Shown: one piece after another, positions 45,242 to 56,129 of the stretch | Layout of the letters: the number at the start of each line of letters is the position of its first letter | Position numbering within the stretch: the first letter of the stretch is position 1 | NCBI RefSeq assembly: GCF_015206815.1 | Contig: NZ_JADEXZ010000009.1 | Location: 48,618 to 112,617 of the forward strand | Length of the DNA stretch: 64,000 nt | From: Fortiea sp. LEGE XX443 | GTDB taxonomy: Bacteria > Cyanobacteriota > Cyanobacteriia > Cyanobacteriales > Nostocaceae | Direction of reading: 5' to 3' | The notes under the pieces: generated by a model | The model's database searches: none | Told to the model about the DNA's origin: nothing | What the model saw: the letters and a program-made list of their open reading frames with translations, nothing else | Position numbers and translations under genes: made by a program

Positions 45242-45931
45242 ATGCCTAGTTGGACGCATAATTTTAAAAGCTTTCTCAACCTGTTTTTACAATCTCATTG
45301 CCCTTTGTGTCAGCGAAGTACGTCTGATGCTTTGTGCCAATACTGTGCTAGACAATTACAAAACTGCGCTCAAAAAAATCCTTGTGGATCATGGCAAGGT
45401 GAAATACCAGTATTTGCTTGGGGAGTGTATGGTGGTAGTTTAAAACGTGCGATCGCTGTGATGAAATATGACAATCAGCCAGATATTGCCCGGATGTTAG
45501 GTGTATGGTTAGGCGAAGCATGGTTATCAAACTCGCCTCATTGTCATACTCAACTTCTAGTTGTACCGATTCCCATGCACCCTCAAAAGCAAAAGCAACG
45601 TGGTTACAATCAAGCTGCATTAATCGCCGAAAGCTTTTGCCAGACAACTAAGTTAAAATTGAAACTAAACGGTTTGAAAAGGGTGCGAGAAACTCAAGCG
45701 CAGTTTGGTTTGTCGATGTCTGAGCGAGAAAAGAACTTAGCTGAAGCTTTTGCTGTTGGGCAAGAATTTCGCAGTCCCTGCCCAGATATTCCATTATTGT
45801 TGGTAGATGATATCTACACTACTGGTGCTACTACCAAGTCTGCTGTCCAAACACTTCGTCAGTCTGGAATTACAGTCTTAGGGTTAGCAGCGGTTGCTAT
45901 TGCCGTCAAAGACCAACATACCAGTTCTTAG
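45242..45931 (+). CDS. comF: ComF-family phosphoribosyltransferase-like protein
   Basis: A 229-residue protein. The N-terminal zinc finger has CPLCQR and CQYC, and the C-terminal PRTase domain carries PIPMHPQKQKQRGYNQAALIAE (quoted in parts) and the diphosphate-binding loop LLVDDIYTTGATTKSA. Family members are needed for DNA uptake, ComF being a cytoplasmic partner of the import machinery in competent bacteria; in cyanobacteria it is needed for natural transformation. It begins right at the stop of the GNAT gene. The length matches the family. Confidence 0.88.
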   Translation: MPSWTHNFKSFLNLFLQSHCPLCQRSTSDALCQYCARQLQNCAQKNPCGSWQGEIPVFAWGVYGGSLKRAIAVMKYDNQPDIARMLGVWLGEAWLSNSPHCHTQLLVVPIPMHPQKQKQRGYNQAALIAESFCQTTKLKLKLNGLKRVRETQAQFGLSMSEREKNLAEAFAVGQEFRSPCPDIPLLLVDDIYTTGATTKSAVQTLRQSGITVLGLAAVAIAVKDQHTSS

Positions 45932-45998
45932 GCGAGTCATCCCTGACAAATCTATAATTAAGCGAATACCCTGTGTTGTGGTAACACTGCCTGAGATT

Positions 45999-46454
45999 AT
46001 GAGTAAAGCTTTTGCAGCAGGTTTAAGAAGATTAATCATTGTTCCTACTACTTTTCTGGCAATTGGTATAAGTACAACAGCAGCATTAGCTCAAAATAAG
46101 TTGTACAGTCCTATTCCTTTAACTAATATTACTGAACTGTCCGATACGCTTTCAGACAAAGATATACCCACGGGGCAGGGTGGATTCGCCCGTGACTATA
46201 CAGTTAAGTTGAGTAAGGGTGATAATCTAGCAGTTGATTTATCTTCCGAAAACTTTGACAGCATTATCACCTTGTTAGCACCAGATGGCTCAACAGTGGC
46301 GGAAAATGACGATGGGCCTGATGGTACAAGTAATTCTCTGCTATTTACCCGCATCAACGAAACAGGGATATACATTATTCGTGTTCGCTCTTTTGGGGAA
46401 ACTGGAGTTGGAAATTTCAAACTTAAGGTAACAAAATTGCAACCGATTAAGTAA
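45999..46454 (+). CDS. Secreted protein with pre-peptidase C-terminal (PPC) domain
   Basis: A 151-residue protein from ATG 45999; a longer frame opens at 45894 inside the comF gene end and is not supported. Residues 1-32 form a signal peptide (VPTTFLAIGISTTAALAQ). The rest is one PPC beta-sandwich: GDNLAVDLSSENFDSIITLLAPDG, then ENDDGPDG, SLLFTRINETGIYIIRVRSFG and GNFKLKV. PPC domains often flank secreted proteases, but here it stands alone. It may bind calcium through the NDDGPDG loop. Function unknown. Confidence 0.78.
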   Translation: MSKAFAAGLRRLIIVPTTFLAIGISTTAALAQNKLYSPIPLTNITELSDTLSDKDIPTGQGGFARDYTVKLSKGDNLAVDLSSENFDSIITLLAPDGSTVAENDDGPDGTSNSLLFTRINETGIYIIRVRSFGETGVGNFKLKVTKLQPIK

Positions 46455-46497
46455 AGTGCTGTTAGCGGTAGCGGGGCGTTCAGCCCGTGCTGAGTTA

Positions 46498-47271
46498 TTA
46501 CAAACCAGTCAATACACAGAGAAATAAGGCTTCTGTCCACTCGACAACTGCGCCGTAAGTATCACCTGTGTGTCCCCCTAGTTTGTGATTAAACCATGCG
46601 CCTGTGACAAAGGCGATCGCACTACCTACAACTATCATGGCTAGTGCGAAAAATAGATTTTGGCTATTTAACAAACACAGTAAACCACTCAAACCCCATA
46701 GCAACAGCAGTCCTGGAATTACATCTTTGTAGGAACGAATGGCTTCTTTATGAAATGCACCTTTACCAGTGGGTTTTAGGTAAGGATATCGCAATATTGC
46801 TAGTTGTTGTCCCCAGCGTCCCCAACCGCAAGCCGCCATCAAGATTAACCAACGGTTAGCCTCAATTTCTGTCAAAGCTGCTGTTTTTAATAATACGATG
46901 GCGATCGCAGCCATTGCCCCAAACGCACCTGTGGCGCTATCAGCCATCACTTCTAGTCGTCTTTCGGGATTCTCCACTGCTAAACCATCGGCTGTATCCA
47001 TTGCGCCATCTAAATGTAATCCTCCAGTCAAAGCAATCCCAGCGCAAACGACTATAGCACTGCGTGTTAATACTGGTATACTCAAATAATTCAGCCCAGT
47101 GTCACATAAGCTTAAAATTCCCCCAATTATTAGCCCTATCAATGGAGACAAGCGTGCTACTCCCCGAAAATCTAAGCCATTGACATAAGGCAAAGGGAGA
47201 ATACTGTAAAATATTATACTAGCTGCAAGATTGCATAAAGATGTTTTCCACCACAGTGAAAAATTGGCCAT
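46498..47271 (-). CDS. cobS: Adenosylcobinamide-GDP ribazoletransferase
   Basis: A 257-residue polytopic membrane enzyme of the last steps of cobalamin synthesis; it joins adenosylcobinamide-GDP and alpha-ribazole. The active-site loop [19 protein letters not shown] and [18 protein letters not shown] are the family signatures. About six to seven hydrophobic segments fit the family. The vitamin would be pseudocobalamin in many cyanobacteria. cobB lies a few kilobases away on the same strand, but the genes between are unrelated. Confidence 0.95.
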   Translation of the reverse strand: MANFSLWWKTSLCNLAASIIFYSILPLPYVNGLDFRGVARLSPLIGLIIGGILSLCDTGLNYLSIPVLTRSAIVVCAGIALTGGLHLDGAMDTADGLAVENPERRLEVMADSATGAFGAMAAIAIVLLKTAALTEIEANRWLILMAACGWGRWGQQLAILRYPYLKPTGKGAFHKEAIRSYKDVIPGLLLLWGLSGLLCLLNSQNLFFALAMIVVGSAIAFVTGAWFNHKLGGHTGDTYGAVVEWTEALFLCVLTGL

Positions 47272-47300
47272 ATTGGTTACATTCTTGAACGGCTATTAAT

Positions 47301-47384
47301 TAATACCAATTCTCTAAAATTAGGCAACACATTCAAACCCCACAACCCAGATCAAACCCGAATTACGAATTACGAATTGGTATA
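47301..47384 (-). mobile_element. MITE-like element, copy B
   Basis: The ends are TAATACCAATTC at the left and GAATTGGTATA at the right. The inside, including AATTACGAATTACGAATT and ATTCAAACC, is the reverse complement of copy A at 27746-27845, but about 16 bases shorter. It sits between cobS and murD. It encodes nothing. Confidence 0.7.
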
Positions 47385-47416
47385 AAATAAGGAGATGACT
47401 GAGGCTGACACCTCAC

Positions 47417-48790
47417 TTAGGACTTTTCTACCCAAGCTAGGCATAAGTTGCGGAAGTCGTCACCGCGCACTTCAAAGTTGGGATACTGGTCGAAACTTGC
47501 ACAAGCGGGAGATAATAAAACCACAGCCGCTTGATGCTGTTTAGCTAATTCTGCTGATTTTGGAACTGCTTTCTCCATCGTTTCTACAATTTCGTAATTG
47601 GTGTAACCCACTTCTTGCAAACGTTGGGCAAAAGCTGGTGCAGCAGCACCAATCAATAACACCGCAACCGCTTTGGCTTGAATCTGGGCTAACCAGCCTG
47701 CGTCATCGCCGGGTTTAGCTTCTCCCCCCGCAATCAAAATTGTCGGGCTATTCACCGATGCTAACCCTACTTCGGCTGCATCGTAGTTGGTGGCTTTGCT
47801 GTCGTTAATAAAGTCGATACCTTCCCAAGTGCAGATATGTTCTAAACGGTGGGGTACACCAGAGAATTCTTGAATTGCTGTGGTAATCGCATCGGGTTTA
47901 ATTTCTGCTAACCGCGCTGCTGCTACAGCCATGAGGAGATTTTGCAGGTTGTGTTCTCCTACCATTCGTAATGCAGAGGTTTCAACAATTTTGGTTGGTG
48001 TTGAAGTTGCGTTTAATTTTTCGACAACCCAGCCATCTTCGATATAAAAACCTTTTTCACTGATTAAGAAATCTTTGCCTTTGACACTTGTCCAGTAAGC
48101 ATCAGGCCAATGACTAAGACCTATCTTATTTAAGTAAGCATCATCGCCGTTAAATACTTGCAATTGCGATTGTCGTAACAGCTTGGCTTTGATGTCGTAG
48201 TAATTTTCTAAAGTTTTGTGGCGGGCGAGGTGATCTGGTGTGAATGTTGTCCAAACGCCGATGCGGGGTGCTAAAGATGAGGATGATTCTATTTGATAGC
48301 TGCTAATTTCGCCAATTACCCAATCAGGAAGTTTGGGTACAAGGGCAACTTCACAAGCTGCATAGCCGATGTTACCGCAAGCGGGAGCATCAAAGCCGGC
48401 TGCTTGAAAAATGGCTGCAATTAAGGCTGTGGTGGTAGTTTTGCCATTTGTACCGGTGATTGCTACCCAAGGTTGCGATCGCAAATATCGCCAAGCAAGT
48501 TCCATTTCGCCAATGGTTTCAATGCCTAATTCTCGTGCTTTAACTAACACGGGTATATCCCAGGGTACACCAGGACTAACAACAATTAATTGGGGTAAAT
48601 CAGCACCATCTAAATCTAGAGAATACCCTAGTTTAACGGTGATTTGTTCGGCAGCAAGTTCTTGTTGTTGTTGCAGGAAGGTGTCAGAGGTGTTTCGCTC
48701 GCCTAGCTCCACCTCCCAGCCTTCCCGTTTCAACAATCTCGCCGCAGCAACACCGGACTTACCTAATCCAATTACATGAGCTTTGGACAT
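47417..48790 (-). CDS. murD: UDP-N-acetylmuramoylalanine-D-glutamate ligase
   Basis: A 457-residue Mur ligase from ATG 48790; a longer frame reaches 48820, but the family N-terminus [17 protein letters not shown] begins here. The ATP-binding loop is [12 protein letters not shown], the central region has [19 protein letters not shown], and the C-terminal domain starts near [15 protein letters not shown]. It adds D-glutamate to UDP-MurNAc-L-alanine during peptidoglycan synthesis. The length matches. It lies downstream of glyS on the same strand. Confidence 0.96.
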   Translation of the reverse strand: MSKAHVIGLGKSGVAAARLLKREGWEVELGERNTSDTFLQQQQELAAEQITVKLGYSLDLDGADLPQLIVVSPGVPWDIPVLVKARELGIETIGEMELAWRYLRSQPWVAITGTNGKTTTTALIAAIFQAAGFDAPACGNIGYAACEVALVPKLPDWVIGEISSYQIESSSSLAPRIGVWTTFTPDHLARHKTLENYYDIKAKLLRQSQLQVFNGDDAYLNKIGLSHWPDAYWTSVKGKDFLISEKGFYIEDGWVVEKLNATSTPTKIVETSALRMVGEHNLQNLLMAVAAARLAEIKPDAITTAIQEFSGVPHRLEHICTWEGIDFINDSKATNYDAAEVGLASVNSPTILIAGGEAKPGDDAGWLAQIQAKAVAVLLIGAAAPAFAQRLQEVGYTNYEIVETMEKAVPKSAELAKQHQAAVVLLSPACASFDQYPNFEVRGDDFRNLCLAWVEKS

Positions 48791-48873
48791 AGACTGTAGC
48801 AGAGACCCCTGGTTAAGCACTACTTATACTAGCGCTTATTGGCAACATTTACACCATCTTTTGTTGATTTATG

Positions 48874-51024
48874 CTACAAATTTTTAACGATCGCACCAAA
48901 GTCAGCTAAAACCCGCGCGTGGTTTCGCAGTAATCCTAGCAAATTCAGCCGATTGCGCTTAATTTCGGGATTGGTATCCATAACTAACACACTATCCGCA
49001 CCATCAAAGAAATTGCTGACGGTAGGAGCAATTTTTGCTAACGCTGTAACTAACAGTTGATAATTGCGCGATCGCTGGGCGGTTTGGGTTTGTGGTACTA
49101 ATTCTATAATGCCATCGTAAAATGCTTGTTCAGATGACTTTTGGAATAGTTCGGGACGAATTAAACCTTTTGGTTCTAGCTGTTTGGTATTTAAATCACC
49201 TTGGGCCGCGAGGCGTGTAGAACGGTTGACGGTTTCGTAGATTTTATCTAGAGTACCATTGTTGCGGATTTGTTGCAGATATAGGGCGCGATCGCGTACA
49301 TCTAATAAATCTTGCAACGCTCTTTCTGTATATTCTGGGTCATTTTCTCCCAAAACAGCATTCACCAAATCGTAATCAATTTGTTTTTCCTCTTGTAGTA
49401 AAGTCCGAATTCTTTGCAAGAAAAACTCTTGCAACGTTGTTACTAATTGCCCTGATTCTTTGTTATATTCTTGAGCAAAGTTAGCTGCTGTTTGCCGCAA
49501 TAAATGGTCTAAATTTATTGCTAAATTTGCAGTCCAAGTAATATTAATAATGGCATTTGCTGCCCGACGTAAAGCAAAGGGGTCAGAAGAACCTGTGGGG
49601 ATCATCCCCAAGCCAAAAATACTGATTAATGTATCTAATCTATCTGCTAAACCAACAACTTGACCTGCTAAAGTTTCCGGTAAAATGTCATCGGCTCCCC
49701 GTGGTAGATAATGTTCAAAAATTGCTGTTGCTACTTCTTTTGATTCACCACTTGCTAAAGCATATTTTTGCCCCATAATGCCTTGCAATTCCGGGAATTC
49801 ATAAACCATTTGGCTAACTAAATCAGCCTTACACAACAAAGCTGCTCTTTGAATATTGTGGCGGTCGGTTTCTCCTAATTGCAGTTGTGTCGCAATTTGC
49901 TCGGCAATATTAACTATGCGATTAACCTTAGCACGTAACGAACCCAAATCTTCTTGGAAAGTTACCTTTTCTAACTGCGGTAAAAAGCTTTCTAAAGATT
50001 TAGATATATCGGCTTTGTAGAAAAACTGTCCATCTGCTAATCTGGCACGGATGACTCGCTCATTACCTTTGGCAATGATATCTGCTTTTGCCGGGTCGCC
50101 GTTAGAAACAGTGATGAAATAGGGTTGTAATTCTTGATAATTTTCTGCTTTAAAAACTGGGAAATATCGCTGATGGCTCACCATCACAGTAGTAATTACT
50201 TCTGTTGGCAAGTGCAGAAATTCTGATTCAAATCTACCAACAACTGGCGAAGGCCATTCCACCAAGTTAGTCACTTCTGCTAATAAGTCAGGGTAGATTT
50301 CGGTGGAGCCATTGACACTATTAACTGCTGCGTGAACTTGTTCTTGAATTATAGTTGAACGTTCATTGTCATCAACTACTACGTAGGCAGAACGTAGAGT
50401 GTTAACGTAATCAGTTGCTTGGTTAATTGTTATAGGTTCAGCATGTAAAACCCGATGGCCTTGGGAAATGCGGCCGCTCTTGATAATCTCTGAACCATTA
50501 ACTAATTCTATTGGCAATACTGCATCATCTAACAAAGCCACCAACCAACGCAACGGGCGAGAAAATCTTACATCGCCGTCACCCCAGCGCATCAATCGCT
50601 TACCTTCTAAATTAAAAATCCATTGGGGAACTAGTTCTGTCAAAATGTCGGCTACGGGACGACCAAGAATTTTTTTATTGACAAAAACAAAATCGCCTTT
50701 GTCAGTGGGGCGAATTTGTAGCGCGTCAAGTTCGACTTCTTGTTTTTTAGCAAAGCCGACAGCGGCTGGTGTGGGTTGACCATTTTTAAAAGCGGCTTGG
50801 GCGGGAGGGCCTTTGATTTCCTCTTCCCGGTCTGGTTGTTGCTGTGGTAGACCTTTAATTAGTACCGCCAAGCGTCGGGGAGTACCATAAACTTCTACAG
50901 CTTCACTGCTGAGACTGTTGGCTGCGAGAGTTTGGGGAATACGCGATCGCCATTGTACTATGGCATCACGGAGAAAATTTGCAGGTAGTTCTTCTGTACC
51001 AACTTCTAATAAAAATGCAGGCAT
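48874..51024 (-). CDS. glyS: Glycyl-tRNA synthetase, beta subunit
   Basis: A 716-residue subunit of the alpha2beta2 glycyl-tRNA synthetase. The N-terminus has [12 protein letters not shown], then PRRLAVLI and the [10 protein letters not shown] segment; the HD-like helical region includes [20 protein letters not shown] and YALASGE. The C-terminal part is the anticodon-binding domain, ending near [12 protein letters not shown]. The alpha subunit (glyQ) is not in this window. The length is typical. It is separated from murD by 83 bases, so the two may be cotranscribed. Confidence 0.97.
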   Translation of the reverse strand: MPAFLLEVGTEELPANFLRDAIVQWRSRIPQTLAANSLSSEAVEVYGTPRRLAVLIKGLPQQQPDREEEIKGPPAQAAFKNGQPTPAAVGFAKKQEVELDALQIRPTDKGDFVFVNKKILGRPVADILTELVPQWIFNLEGKRLMRWGDGDVRFSRPLRWLVALLDDAVLPIELVNGSEIIKSGRISQGHRVLHAEPITINQATDYVNTLRSAYVVVDDNERSTIIQEQVHAAVNSVNGSTEIYPDLLAEVTNLVEWPSPVVGRFESEFLHLPTEVITTVMVSHQRYFPVFKAENYQELQPYFITVSNGDPAKADIIAKGNERVIRARLADGQFFYKADISKSLESFLPQLEKVTFQEDLGSLRAKVNRIVNIAEQIATQLQLGETDRHNIQRAALLCKADLVSQMVYEFPELQGIMGQKYALASGESKEVATAIFEHYLPRGADDILPETLAGQVVGLADRLDTLISIFGLGMIPTGSSDPFALRRAANAIINITWTANLAINLDHLLRQTAANFAQEYNKESGQLVTTLQEFFLQRIRTLLQEEKQIDYDLVNAVLGENDPEYTERALQDLLDVRDRALYLQQIRNNGTLDKIYETVNRSTRLAAQGDLNTKQLEPKGLIRPELFQKSSEQAFYDGIIELVPQTQTAQRSRNYQLLVTALAKIAPTVSNFFDGADSVLVMDTNPEIKRNRLNLLGLLRNHARVLADFGAIVKNL

Positions 51025-51203
51025 AAGACACTGTTGTTGAGCTTCACATCAGTCAATTCCACCAGTTTACCTTGCCATCATGTTGAAGTATGCGATGTTT
51101 TAGCTGAAGCAGCAGAAGCCCCGACTAACACCGCCTCCTCACCTACACCCAGTTCGTCACCTTGGCTAAGTACCTAAACAGAATTAATTACACATATTGT
51201 TTT

Positions 51204-51231
51204 CCTGTAACCTGTAACCTGTAACCTGTTC
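51204..51231. repeat. Heptamer tandem repeat CCTGTAA
   Basis: Three exact CCTGTAA units and a partial fourth (CCTGTTC) lie between cobB and glyS. This is a short tandem repeat of the kind dispersed in heterocystous cyanobacteria. Confidence 0.8.
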
Positions 51232-51279
51232 CCTCTCTCTACGAATGAATTTAATTTTGCGCGACTACTTAACATGATG

Positions 51280-52662
51280 TTACTCAAGACTCAGCAGTTT
51301 TTCCAGACATTGCTGAATAAATCGCTGGGGAATTTCTACACTTGCGCCCCAATGTAAATGCACATAGGAAGCATGAAGATTGACGGGGAAATTCCAGCCT
51401 TCATATCCCATATTTTCTTCGCAATCGTAGCGATAAGTTTCAAACAATGGTTGAGGGGAATTTGCGCTTAAACTGGAACGATGAAATTCATGTCCGTAGA
51501 CATTTGTACCTGCATTTACTAACAAACTATCTTGTAAAGCTACTGCCCGACGATATCCTAAAGTTAAACGTCCACCCATGCAAGCAGATGTTGGTATGAT
51601 TCCCACCATTGGGTAAGATTTATCTTCAAAATCAATTATTTCTGCACACAAATACATCAATCCGCCACATTCGGCAATTGTGGGCATTCCCTGAAGAATA
51701 GCTGTTTTTACTGCCTGACGAGCGCTGGTATTGGCGGCTAATTGTTGAGCAAACACTTCTGGGAAACCACCACCAAAATACATTCCTTGTATATTTTGTG
51801 GTGGTTCAGAGTCTTCTAAAGGACTCCAGAAGACTAACTCTGCGCCTAATTGTTGGAGTAAATCGAGATTATCTTGGTAATAAAAATTAAAAGCGCGATC
51901 GCACGCAACTCCAATTTTAATACAGGCAGGGGCGAAACTAGGAGGTGGAGATGGCGGAAAAGATGGTGATTTTAACAAAGGTAATAAACTCTGCCAATCG
52001 AAGCAAGTATCTCCTAAATCTGCAAGGCGTTCAATAACTGCATCCAATTCGCTGAGTTCTGCGGTGGGGACTAAACCGAGATGGCGATCGGGAATTGTAA
52101 TATTATCTTGACGACGCAGTACACCGAGAATCGGTAATTGTAGAGATTGTAGAGCATCCTTGAGTAGGGAGAGATGGCGATCGCTTCCTACTCGATTCAG
52201 TACTAAACCAGCTATTTTAATTTTAGGATCAAAAGAACAATAACCGTGAGCGATCGCGGCCACAGAACCAGATAAGCGACTGCAATCAATTACCAACACT
52301 ACAGGTAAATCGAGCGATCGGGCAATATGCGCCGTACTCGCAAAGTCTGTGATTTGCCCTTTATCCTTTGCAAATGACGAAACACCATCAAATAAGCCCA
52401 TTACTCCTTCTACTAAAGTGTAATCACTTGCTTGGCTATGACGGGCAAAACATTGTTGAATATAATTTTCTGAAGTCAGCACCGGATCTAAATTGCGACA
52501 AGCAAGACCAGTAACGTACTGATGAAACATTGGGTCAATGTAGTCTGGGCCAACCTTGAAAGATTGCACCTGGCCACCGCGACGACGTAAAGATGCTAAT
52601 AGGGTGAGCGTGACCGTTGTCTTACCCACCCCACTACGTTCCCCAGCAATTACTAAAGCCAT
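51280..52662 (-). CDS. cobB: Cobyrinate a,c-diamide synthase
   Basis: A 460-residue two-domain enzyme. The N-terminal P-loop-like amidotransferase domain has IAGERSGVGKTTVTLTLLA and KVGPDYIDPMFH. The C-terminal glutamine amidotransferase domain has GGGFPEVFAQQL, the nucleophile cysteine in TIAECGGLMYL, and the catalytic histidine in ASYVHLHWG. It uses glutamine and ATP to make two amides on cobyrinic acid. The length matches CobB/CbiA. It runs on the same strand as glyS, 255 bases away. Confidence 0.94.
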   Translation of the reverse strand: MALVIAGERSGVGKTTVTLTLLASLRRRGGQVQSFKVGPDYIDPMFHQYVTGLACRNLDPVLTSENYIQQCFARHSQASDYTLVEGVMGLFDGVSSFAKDKGQITDFASTAHIARSLDLPVVLVIDCSRLSGSVAAIAHGYCSFDPKIKIAGLVLNRVGSDRHLSLLKDALQSLQLPILGVLRRQDNITIPDRHLGLVPTAELSELDAVIERLADLGDTCFDWQSLLPLLKSPSFPPSPPPSFAPACIKIGVACDRAFNFYYQDNLDLLQQLGAELVFWSPLEDSEPPQNIQGMYFGGGFPEVFAQQLAANTSARQAVKTAILQGMPTIAECGGLMYLCAEIIDFEDKSYPMVGIIPTSACMGGRLTLGYRRAVALQDSLLVNAGTNVYGHEFHRSSLSANSPQPLFETYRYDCEENMGYEGWNFPVNLHASYVHLHWGASVEIPQRFIQQCLEKLLSLE

Positions 52663-52980
52663 AAAACCAGTTAATTTTGAGCAGCCCTATTTGTTCTTTG
52701 CCAAACCCACTTTTTCACAGTAATATACCTTCTGACAAAACTCTAGTTGTCAATATGGATGAGATTTCAAAAGCTCGACACCTGCATAGATTTTTCTAAT
52801 ACTTCTTTAGGACGAACAGGTTAGGGGTCTATATCTTTCACATTCCTCTGTCTCCATTACCCAATTTTTAGTTTTAATATTTATTAAGCAACTCTATGTT
52901 AAATTTATCTGTCCACTTATGACTTGCTTGACTACACTTAGAAATTAGCAACTGCATTGCTGTCCTTAAGCGTAATTATT
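52663..52980. other. Divergent promoter region of cobB and the Deg protease
   Basis: A 318-base AT-rich spacer between divergent genes. No cobalamin riboswitch motif or repeat was recognised ahead of cobB. Confidence 0.45.
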
Positions 52981-54192
52981 ATGAATTTATCTTTCAAGCA
53001 ACTGGCTATTTATTTATCTTTACTGGTGGTTGGTGGTAGTGCAGGTTTGTTTGGTAGTCGCTATCTCCTGACGCAAAATCGCTCGTTTCAAGAGTTAAGA
53101 AATGTGACGATGGCTTTACCTCCAGAATCTGTTACTCCTTATGCTCCTCCTGGCTCTATGGGAGCTAGTGGCGGAGATAATGTAAATTTTATCGCCACGG
53201 CAGTGCAGAAAGTCGGCCCGGCGGTAGTACGCATTAATGCGACTCGTAAGGTGGCAAATCCCATCTCAGAAGCTTTAAAAAATCCCCTATTACGGCGCTT
53301 TTTTGGCGAAGAGGAACAAGCAATTCCCCAGGAGCGAATTGAGCGCGGCACAGGCTCAGGATTTATTTTGAGTAAAAATGGTGAATTGCTAACGAATGCC
53401 CATGTGGTGGCTGACACAGATACAGTACAAGTTACTCTCAAAGATGGTCGAACTTTTGAGGGGAAGGTGCTAGGCGTTGATACGATTACAGATGTGGCAG
53501 TTGTGAAAATTCCTGGTGATAAATTGCCGACTGTGAAGCTGGGCAATTCTCAAAATTTAATTCCGGGACAGTGGGCGATCGCTATTGGCAATCCTCTGGG
53601 TTTAGATAACACTGTTACTATCGGCATTATTAGCGCTACAGACCGCACTAGCGCTCAAGTTGGTGTCCCAGATAAACGCGTTAGTTTTATCCAAACTGAT
53701 GCAGCTATTAACCCCGGTAATTCTGGGGGGCCTTTGTTAAATTCCCAAGGCGAGGTAATTGGCGTTAATACAGCCATTCGCGCTGATGCACAAGGATTAG
53801 GTTTTGCTATTCCCATTGAAACCGCCGCCCGTGTTGCCAAAGAACTATTTACCAAAGGGCGGGTAGATCATCCTTTTTTGGGGATTGATATGGTAGATTT
53901 ATCTCCAACTAAAAAACAGCAAATTAATCTGGAAAACAAGCTCAACATCCAGCCGGATACTGGCGTTGTTATTAAGGGAGTTTCAGATGACTCGCCAGCA
54001 AAACGGGCAGGGCTGCTTCCTGGAGACGTAATTCAAAAAGTTAACGCGAAACCAGTTAAAACAGCCGCCCAAGTCCAGAAACTGGTAGAATCCAGCACAG
54101 TTGGAGATATCTTAGTACTTGAAATCAACCGCAGTGGGAAAATACAGATTTTTAAAGTGCAGTCAGGGATTTATCCCAAAAACAAAAAATAG
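52981..54192 (+). CDS. Deg/HtrA-family serine protease
   Basis: A 403-residue trypsin-fold protease from ATG 52981; the frame is open for eight codons more. The N-terminal hydrophobic segment (LAIYLSLLVVGGSAGLFG) is a signal or membrane anchor. The catalytic triad is His141 (TNAHVVAD), Asp171 (TITDVAVVKI) and Ser248 (NPGNSGGPL). One PDZ domain follows (about 300-395) with GVVIKGVSDDSPAKRAGLLPGDVI. It belongs to the HhoA/HhoB/HtrA group that degrades damaged proteins in the periplasm or thylakoid lumen; which of the three it corresponds to is not clear from motifs alone. It converges on the DUF760 gene. Confidence 0.94.
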   Translation: MNLSFKQLAIYLSLLVVGGSAGLFGSRYLLTQNRSFQELRNVTMALPPESVTPYAPPGSMGASGGDNVNFIATAVQKVGPAVVRINATRKVANPISEALKNPLLRRFFGEEEQAIPQERIERGTGSGFILSKNGELLTNAHVVADTDTVQVTLKDGRTFEGKVLGVDTITDVAVVKIPGDKLPTVKLGNSQNLIPGQWAIAIGNPLGLDNTVTIGIISATDRTSAQVGVPDKRVSFIQTDAAINPGNSGGPLLNSQGEVIGVNTAIRADAQGLGFAIPIETAARVAKELFTKGRVDHPFLGIDMVDLSPTKKQQINLENKLNIQPDTGVVIKGVSDDSPAKRAGLLPGDVIQKVNAKPVKTAAQVQKLVESSTVGDILVLEINRSGKIQIFKVQSGIYPKNKK

Positions 54193-54250
54193 TCAATAGT
54201 CCAGAGTCTAAAGTCTGAGTCTCTATATTTTTGACTTTGACTCTTGATAA

Positions 54251-54598
54251 CTATTGGCCGTCAGACAAATAATCTAACTGCATTCTTTGTTCCATCTGAC
54301 GTAAGAAATACCCCGTCATCATTGCCGATGCTAATAGCCCAGCTAGATTCTCTCGGTCTGTGGTAATCTGCACATTAAAGTTTTCTGCGGGAAGCATCCC
54401 CACCAGCCCTTGGACGTTTTGGGAAATGATTTGTTTAATTTCGGGGCTGACGGACTGGGCGACACGAGCTAGAACATCAGGAGACTGATGTTGCAAATAC
54501 TGGAGTAACTGATTGGGGTTTTCCTCAAAGTTCTCGTTTAGAAGTTGATTCGGGTGTTCCTCGGAGTTGTCATTCAAAAAGTCAGGATCAAACACCAT
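54251..54598 (-). CDS. DUF760 domain protein
   Basis: A 115-residue protein. After an acidic Asn/Glu-rich start with two copies of ENFEENPNQLL/EEHPNQLL, residues 33-100 match the DUF760 pattern: LLQYLQHQSPDVLARVAQS, then GLVGMLPAENFNVQITT and NLAGLLASAMMTGYFLR. The family is found in cyanobacteria and chloroplasts. Its function is not settled; chloroplast members have been linked with protein turnover. The last third is a helix ending in QRMQLDYLSDGQ. It converges on the Deg protease gene. Confidence 0.85.
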   Translation of the reverse strand: MVFDPDFLNDNSEEHPNQLLNENFEENPNQLLQYLQHQSPDVLARVAQSVSPEIKQIISQNVQGLVGMLPAENFNVQITTDRENLAGLLASAMMTGYFLRQMEQRMQLDYLSDGQ

Positions 54599-54832
54599 TG
54601 GCAGTCTTTTTTAGCTTAGTTGCTAATTCTACTCTAAACCATAGTACAAGAGTAGGGCCTTTTCCTGGGTTATCGCTTTTATATCTCACTTCGAGGAGGC
54701 TAGAGTTAAAAGCTCGTATTCTTTACTTAGGACAGGCTGACGCGCCGTTATAGTAAAAACACTAGGGATTGGGGTAGGGTTCATCGAATTCACGTTAATT
54801 CGTAATTAAACCACACTGAAAAACCCTCATGT

Positions 54833-55631
54833 TTAGATTGTTGTATCTACTTCTAACTCACCCACTAAAGGCTCTGGGACAATATTTGCTAATTTGACAG
54901 ACTCTAAAAGACTTTGCCAATCTGTTTGCAAAGCTGCATCATTTGGACGCTGACGACGTAACTGTGCGAGGATAGCCAAACTATCGTACCAAATGCCATT
55001 GGCTGCATATAGAGCCGCACGTTCTCTTGGCGAAGCTTTTTTTAACTTATTAGTCAACTCTTTGTCAGGAACGATTTGTTTGACAGTTCCACCTACAACT
55101 TGATCACGAGCGCGGTCTTGAGGTTGACAAATCACGCCTAAATACCAATGATACTCTTGACCAGCTTCAAGTAATAGCTGATTTTTATCAGCAGGTATAT
55201 CAATGCTAAAAATTCCTGGTTGCTGATTAACTTTATATTTTTGCTGATAAATTACTTTTTGAGCAGGATCTTTTACAAAAAACTCAAATCCTTGTACAGT
55301 GGTTTTGGCAGTTTTGGGAATATAGAAAAATAGTTTGGGACGCTCAACAGTAGTCAGTACAGGGTTATTTTCCGGGACTAAAACAGTCAGATGATTCTTA
55401 TCTCTACCTAGCAAACAATGCTCTCTTACTCCTCCTGGGATGCGCCTCATCCGTTGTCCATTGCCAAAATGTTGATATTTGATTGGCGCTCCTGGTACTA
55501 TCTTTTTGCTATCTATGTTTTTTTTGCGCTATAGATATAGACTGTGACTGAGCAGGTATTACGTTCACAGAAAACAATAATGTTGCAACCAAAGTTCCAA
55601 TTAGAGATTTTTTAACTATTTTGTGCTTCAT
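54833..55631 (-). pseudogene. DUF928-like exported protein, frameshifted in a poly-A run
   Basis: The intact C-terminal part (54833-55450, about 205 residues) reads as a DUF928 protein: PKLFFYIPKT, FEFFVKDPAQKVIYQQKY, AGQEYHWYLGVICQPQDRARDQVV and LYAANGIWYDSLAILAQLR. Upstream, in another frame, an ATG at 55631 opens a clear signal peptide (KSLIGTLVATLLFSVNVIPAQSQ) that hits a stop soon after. The frames join if one base is removed from the eight-base A run (T run on plus, 55518-55525); the join then reads AQKNIDSKKIVPGAPIKY. So the gene is whole but for one base. It may be a true mutation, a sequencing error or slippage. Confidence 0.75.
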
Positions 55632-56129
55632 AATAATTTCTTTCAGTGCTGTTTTTGAAACTAAATTATGTAAATTTTGTTTCTCCAATTATAGCGAATT
55701 GCCCACGAAGCTTTTTTTATTACATATTAAATTTAAAGTTTTTGGTTCTTGCGTTGGTTTTATGGTACGGCATTAAAATCGCAGTTTTATAGAAACTCTG
55801 AAAAATTTAAAATTCAATCGCAGTAAAGAACACAGGATATAATTAGGTTTTATTTATCCCTGTTCTGTCACTCTCCGAAAACATTTGCTATTGCTGAATT
55901 CTAGAGCTTTTGCATAGCAAGCGATTGGCTTCGCCAGTGCCGTAGGCAATCGCACGATTATTTTCTAATCACAAATACAAGACCCATTTTTTTCTAATAG
56001 GATAGCTTGTATTGATTGCCTCATAAGACTTCTAGCAATTGCCCTCCCGGAAAGTGACAAAAGCAGGATAATACCATCACTAACTGTTAAGAAATGCGAT
56101 TGTATCTGTCTCAGTGTTGGTAAGTGTGG
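55632..56129. other. Intergenic region with an interspersed palindrome
   Basis: About 500 bases without a gene. At 55921-55953 an imperfect palindrome runs from GCGATTG to CAATCGC around a GCTTCGCCAGTGCCGTAGG core, one of the dispersed repeats of these genomes. Confidence 0.5.
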
